From Deltaproteobacteria bacterium (GTDB lineage: Bacteria > Desulfobacterota > GWC2-55-46): 64,000 nt of DNA. Made by a program: the position numbers and the translations under genes. Of this stretch, positions 60,376 through 64,000 are shown one piece after another. The first letter of the stretch is position 1. Every line of letters starts with the position of its first letter. The notes beneath the pieces were generated by a model. That model was not told the origin of the DNA. It saw only the letters and a list, made by a program, of their open reading frames with translations, and made no database searches. The DNA lies in NCBI GenBank assembly GCA_016218105.1, contig JACRET010000009.1:1-64000 (forward strand), read 5' to 3'.

Positions 60376-61209
60376 TTATTTTTTCTCAGCCGCCTTCTCA
60401 TCGGCCTTAGGCTCCTCTATCTTCGGAGGAGGCTGCGAGTGGCACCTGAAGCAGTCATCAAGCGGGAACGCGACCTTCGTATGGCAGGTGCCGCAGTACT
60501 GGCCGGATATTATCTTCATCATGCTCATATCCGTATTCCCGCCCTTCTGCTGCTTGAATATGGAGGGATGGCAAGTTGCGCAATCGAGCTGCTCGGTATG
60601 GGGCTTGTGAGGAAATTTCACGTCCGGCGGATGCGGCGTGAATTTCGTAACCGGGATTATTATGTCAAGGTCAAGGCTTGTAAGGTCGTTTTTGCCGCCG
60701 GGGGCCGCTCCGGGGGTTATCTTTTTATCGTTGGCCGCGCTCACCCAGTTGACCTTGTTCCCGAAATGGTCGGTGGGAAGGCCTTTAAGGGAGTCCTCAA
60801 TTTTACTGTTTTCCTTAACCTGTATGCCGTAGGAATGACAGCGGTTGCATTCATTCGCGCCGAAAGATACGGTCCCGTTATGGCAGGCGGCGCAGTACTT
60901 GCCGCCTTCGATATCGGCCTGCGTGACGCCGGTCGTATTGGCCTTGAGCTTGAAACCGAGGTCGGTATGGCATGCCTTGCAGGTATATTTGCCCCTGTGC
61001 GCCCAGTGCGGGAAGACCACAGGGTTTACGGCGCTCGACTCCTTCGAGTAACTATTCATTATGACGGTTCCGTAAGAGCCGGGGGGCTTCAGTTTCCTGT
61101 AGTCGGTATCCTTATTTACGTCGCCCTGCGCCCAGACGCCGCCGCAGATAAGAAGGCCCGTAACAAAGGCCGTTAGGGTTATCAATATGCGGGTAAATCT
61201 CCTGTTCAC
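60376..61209 (-). CDS. Hexahaem c-type cytochrome (two c7-like modules)
   Basis: The 277-residue protein has a signal peptide (about 1-27) and six CXXCH haem sites: CKACH, CAACH, CNRCH, CATCH, CGTCH and CFRCH. They form two groups of three, each led by an FPHxxH sequence (FPHWAHRGKYTCKACH and FPHKPHTEQLDCATCH). That matches two triheme cytochrome c7-type modules in one chain. I infer a periplasmic electron carrier. The C-terminus is lysine/glutamate-rich. It follows the tetrahaem gene by 33 bp and ends at a terminator. Confidence 0.92.
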   Translation of the reverse strand: MNRRFTRILITLTAFVTGLLICGGVWAQGDVNKDTDYRKLKPPGSYGTVIMNSYSKESSAVNPVVFPHWAHRGKYTCKACHTDLGFKLKANTTGVTQADIEGGKYCAACHNGTVSFGANECNRCHSYGIQVKENSKIEDSLKGLPTDHFGNKVNWVSAANDKKITPGAAPGGKNDLTSLDLDIIIPVTKFTPHPPDVKFPHKPHTEQLDCATCHPSIFKQQKGGNTDMSMMKIISGQYCGTCHTKVAFPLDDCFRCHSQPPPKIEEPKADEKAAEKK

Positions 61210-61242
61210 TTGCAGACCTCCATTTCATTATTACCTCGCCGT

Positions 61243-61647
61243 TTAATATCCGGCATGGCACGATCCGCACAGCTTCCTGAACTCCACCCGGAGCATCTTC
61301 GGGTATTTGGATTTATTATGCGGGTCGTGACAGGTGTAGCAGACCATTTGGCCTTCGTCAGTAAGCGGCAATATCGCCGGTATCTTGATCCTGGGCATCT
61401 TGCCTATCGGGTGCCTTGTTACCGGATGATTGCCGACATTCCCCGAGTGGCATTTCGTGCAGGTTGTGACCGCGTCGAAGTTAAGCAGCGGCGGCTCTGC
61501 CTGGTGGCATGAAGAGCATAGCTCGGTTTTTGAGAAGTTATGCGGATTAACGCCCGGTACTTCTTCTTCCTGCGTCAACGCCATGCCTGAACCGGGTATC
61601 GCTGCCGAGGCAACGATGAAAAGCAGAGTAAAGAGTATTATCGGCAT
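61243..61647 (-). CDS. Tetrahaem c-type cytochrome
   Basis: The protein (about 134 residues from ATG 61647) has a signal peptide (MPIILFTLLFIVASAAIPGSGMA) and four CXXCH motifs: CSSCH, CTKCH, CYTCH and CGSCH. The last lies three residues before the end (CGSCHAGY). CYTCHDPH is typical of the doubled-CXXCH cytochrome family. The open frame extends upstream to 61776, but only the internal ATG gives a proper signal peptide. A ribosome-binding site is not obvious. It is probably co-transcribed with the hexahaem gene and exported to the periplasm. Confidence 0.87.
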   Translation of the reverse strand: MPIILFTLLFIVASAAIPGSGMALTQEEEVPGVNPHNFSKTELCSSCHQAEPPLLNFDAVTTCTKCHSGNVGNHPVTRHPIGKMPRIKIPAILPLTDEGQMVCYTCHDPHNKSKYPKMLRVEFRKLCGSCHAGY

Positions 61648-61884
61648 TTTATTAAGGGAGCATCCCCTCCAGCGGTTTGTGAAACCCGTTCCAGCGGCAG
61701 GGTTACGGGAAAGACAGCCGGATAATGTGAATGGATGCCCCGAAAGAACCTGGTTTTTTGGATTTTTCTTCATCAAAAAGCCCGGTGGATACCCGGCCCA
61801 TCCTTGCGAAAAGAGCCAGCCCCTGGTTAAACCCGCCGATAAAGTATTAAAATCGCCGTTTGTTAAACCCTGAAAAATTCCTGA

Positions 61885-64000
61885 TCAGGGATAGTTGTAA
61901 TTGGCCAGATTGCCGTTAGTAAAATTCGTGAAGTTCTTATAGCATACCTTATCGGTCGCCGGGGTGATCGTTCTGAACCACATCTGCGTGTTTGCGGTCG
62001 TGGTCGCGTGTGTGTAAGACTCAACGCACGCGCCGTTCATCATCCTTGTGCCGAGGGCGTCGGAGCCCGACTGTGACCCGGCGGCGGCATTGCTGCCGTG
62101 TATGCCCTTCATCACATTATTCACGGAATCGTAAGCCCCGCCGTGACAGCTGAGGCAAAGTATCCCGAATTTATTGCTGTTATTCCCGGTATCGGTCCCG
62201 CTCTGGTAAAAAGGTGAGCTTGTCCCGAGGCCGTCAACAGGGTGGGTGACCCTGGCGTAATCCCTTAAGAATTTTCCGTTGCCATCGGTGGCGGAGCTTA
62301 CATACCCCTGATCTCCGTAGACCTCTCTTCTGTGGCAGTTGTAGCAGAAGTTTGCCGCCGTCCCGACCCCTGTCTCGTTCCGCCTTAAAATCCATTTGTC
62401 TGTAGACCCGTGAGGGCCCTTGGGGTCGTTGGAATTATGAGAACCGTGGCAATCGGTGCAGGTTATGGTGCTGTTATGCTGTACGTTATAAAAGCCGGTA
62501 CGTTCGCCGCCTGGGAAATCCATGTACCTGAAGGTATTGGTAAGGCCCAGGCTGTTTGCGGGCCAGTTAGGGTTCGCCGACGAATTTGGCTGGTTCTGCC
62601 CCTGAGCGAATGCCGGATGGAAAGACATATTGTTGGTGTTGAAGTCAGCCGTAATATCGGACTCGACCACTATCGATCCATCGGCGTTTCCGGACGGCAC
62701 GTTTGGCGGCAGCGACCCGTAGGCGTAGTATGAATGGCATTTCATGCATAGATATCCTTCGAGGTTGTCCCCTCCAGGCGTCTGGGATGTAAAGTCTGCC
62801 ACCGTATAGGTGAGCGCGGGGTTTCCGGCTGAAGCCCAGGGCGAGGGCTTTACACCCCAGCTGCCTAGGATATTCGCGCCTATAATATTTCCGTTTACGC
62901 CGCCGACCGTATGATTGCCTGCCTTGGTGCCGTGAGCGTTATGGCAATCCGAGCACTCGGCGTGCCTGTTGTTGCCAAGATTCGAGGCGGTCTCCCTCGC
63001 GGCCTCGCCGGCAGTCGCCCTTGAGGGGAGATGCGAGCCGTAAACCCCTTTGGCGTCGTGTTTATAAAGGTAATCGAGCTGTGCGTCCATGTTTTTGGCG
63101 GCTACGTTGCCGTTATGGCAGTTAAGACATGTGTATTCCTCATCTGTGATAAGGCCTGTTGAGGGATTTGTGCCTTTAAGGAGTGATTTTCCCGACGCGC
63201 CCCCGTGAGAGCGGTGGCACGCGAGGCAGCTCTGGATTGCCGGCGTATCATCCGAATACCCGGCGTTTCCGAGGTCCTCATGCCACGGATTTACGCCGTT
63301 GCCGTTCCATGTGGCTGTAGAGGTCTGGTGTATCGAGGGCATGGTCGTCCAGTATCTCTTGTCATGGCAGGTGGTGCAGAGACCCCCGCTGCTGAGAGAG
63401 GCTACCATGAACTTCGGATACGCGGTGCCGTGCGGGTCGTGGCAGCTCGTGCACTGCACCTTGTTAGCGCTGTCGAGCTTTACTTCCGCCGGCAGTGTCG
63501 TATTATCCTTTATCTCCGTATTAGAGGGATAAGCGAGGGAATACTCGAAAGATATCGGGTGGTCGTCCCTAAGATCGGTGCCGATGTAAGCTGTTGACGT
63601 GGAACTGATCTTGCCGGCGGCAATCCCGGCGCCTGTTACGTTAAAAGTCCCCTCCAGCACGGCTCCCGGCAGGTTCAGAAGAGACCCGATAGCTATCGTC
63701 CCGTCGTGGCACGAGAGGCAGAGCTTTGATGAGCCTGTAGGCTGGCCGAGCGTCGGTGAGTTGGGGCTCAGGGTAGCGGCGAGCGTCTGGCTTTCGTATA
63801 CGTTGTAGGTAAACCCCGAATCCTGTCTGTTCCAGAGCGGCTTCTGGGGGGATGAGTTATGCGGTGTATGGCAGAATACGCATACTTCGCTGGAATCCGC
63901 GGTTTTGGCGGAGGCCGAAGACAGACTCCCGAAGTTGTGTTTGGTGCCGGCGACAGTTGCCGGGGAGCTGCCCGCCGAGAATGCGAGATATGCTACGGCA
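61885..64000 (-). CDS. Large multihaem c-type cytochrome (5' end outside window)
   Basis: The frame is open from the right edge to the stop at 61885, giving about 705 residues. Eleven CXXCH motifs are visible: CVFCH, CLSCH, CTSCH, CTTCH, CLACH, CLNCH, CSDCH, CMKCH, CTDCH, CYNCH and CLSCH. Several occur as CxxCHxxHG, the doubled-CXXCH family form. The first visible residues (AVAYALFSAGSSPATVAG) look like the end of a signal peptide, so the start is probably just outside. I infer an outer-surface or periplasmic electron-transfer protein. It lies upstream of the tetra- and hexahaem genes in the same direction. Confidence 0.9.
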   Translation of the reverse strand, partial: AVAYLAFSAGSSPATVAGTKHNFGSLSSASAKTADSSEVCVFCHTPHNSSPQKPLWNRQDSGFTYNVYESQTLAATLSPNSPTLGQPTGSSKLCLSCHDGTIAIGSLLNLPGAVLEGTFNVTGAGIAAGKISSTSTAYIGTDLRDDHPISFEYSLAYPSNTEIKDNTTLPAEVKLDSANKVQCTSCHDPHGTAYPKFMVASLSSGGLCTTCHDKRYWTTMPSIHQTSTATWNGNGVNPWHEDLGNAGYSDDTPAIQSCLACHRSHGGASGKSLLKGTNPSTGLITDEEYTCLNCHNGNVAAKNMDAQLDYLYKHDAKGVYGSHLPSRATAGEAARETASNLGNNRHAECSDCHNAHGTKAGNHTVGGVNGNIIGANILGSWGVKPSPWASAGNPALTYTVADFTSQTPGGDNLEGYLCMKCHSYYAYGSLPPNVPSGNADGSIVVESDITADFNTNNMSFHPAFAQGQNQPNSSANPNWPANSLGLTNTFRYMDFPGGERTGFYNVQHNSTITCTDCHGSHNSNDPKGPHGSTDKWILRRNETGVGTAANFCYNCHRREVYGDQGYVSSATDGNGKFLRDYARVTHPVDGLGTSSPFYQSGTDTGNNSNKFGILCLSCHGGAYDSVNNVMKGIHGSNAAAGSQSGSDALGTRMMNGACVESYTHATTTANTQMWFRTITPATDKVCYKNFTNFTNGNLANYNYP

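Noticed and set aside
60439-61176. Plus-strand open frame of 245 codons opposite the hexahaem cytochrome
   Set aside because: The minus strand encodes a signal peptide and six CXXCH sites, and the antisense product has no recognisable features.
61648-61776. N-terminal extension of the tetrahaem cytochrome to 61776
   Set aside because: The extra 43 residues precede a normal signal peptide, which would be buried; the internal ATG at 61647 is more sensible.

Overview
The window reads as chromosomal DNA of a Gram-negative, respiratory, probably facultative or anaerobic bacterium. Gene content points to a deltaproteobacterial (Desulfobacterota-like) or Nitrospirota-like lineage: multihaem c-type cytochromes, a cytochrome cd1 nitrite reductase, HD-GYP regulators, a CcsA-type cytochrome assembly protein inside a haem cluster, a DHH-CBS-type tRNA nucleotidyltransferase, and a bacterial Ku/LigD end-joining pair. 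The lineage is an inference from gene families only; no rRNA is present. Genes are dense, and many minus-strand genes lie in long, tightly spaced operons.

Layout. 0.2-5.6 kb: two membrane or exported proteins, then the minus-strand cluster sirC-ccsA-hemA-hemC (tetrapyrrole synthesis and cytochrome c assembly). 5.8-9.5 kb: an orphan DNA methyltransferase, a thioredoxin-like ferredoxin, a TolB/VCBS-type exported protein and a tRNA-Met gene. 9.5-11.85 kb: a small island (Fic protein plus an unknown helical protein) bounded by the tRNA-Met gene and a duplicated tRNA 3' end. 11.9-23.1 kb: RluE-like enzyme, APC permease, FKBP isomerase, the nirS-ku-ligD operon and a beta-CASP metallo-hydrolase. 23.4-31.9 kb: small metal-binding proteins (SAP, YHS, DUF1540), a DUF2249-NifU fusion, an HD-GYP protein, a SAM-hydroxide adenosyltransferase/Dtd pair, a PfkB kinase, and a flavoprotein disulfide reductase paired with a TVP38 membrane protein. 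32-37 kb: an HD-GYP response regulator, a c-haem-binding sensor kinase, a porin and a phosphate-binding-like protein. 37.6-42.9 kb: radical SAM protein, mtaB-rnc, mnmA and a DUF4124 protein. 43-47.1 kb: rrf2/iscS/iscU and, divergently, a two-gene sulfite reductase/sulfhydrogenase-like electron-transfer module. 47.4-60.1 kb: one long minus-strand run carrying tRNA nucleotidyltransferase, M50 protease, trpS, scpA, scpB, rluB, an EndoIII relative, mutL, miaA, envelope proteins and pgsA. 60.4-64 kb: three multihaem cytochromes, the last cut by the right edge.

How parts fit together. Haem and sirohaem synthesis, CcsA, NirS, the multihaem cytochromes and the haem-sensing kinase form a consistent respiratory theme. 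NirS makes nitric oxide, which damages DNA and Fe-S clusters, and nirS appears to share a transcript with the NHEJ genes ku and ligD. An IscR-like Rrf2/Isc operon with a recognisable operator and a DUF2249-NifU protein could serve Fe-S repair in the same setting.

Intergenic space is occupied by at least three interspersed repeat families (called A, B and C here). A is a palindromic element of roughly 115-150 bp. B is a shorter palindrome-rich element, often nested in A. C is about 150 bp. None has a transposase in the window. Several copies lie directly against stop codons. The strongest oddities are the 413-bp scpB/rluB overlap containing a 117-bp tandem duplication read in two frames, the nirS-ku-ligD operon, the tRNA-bounded Fic island, and the nested repeat system.
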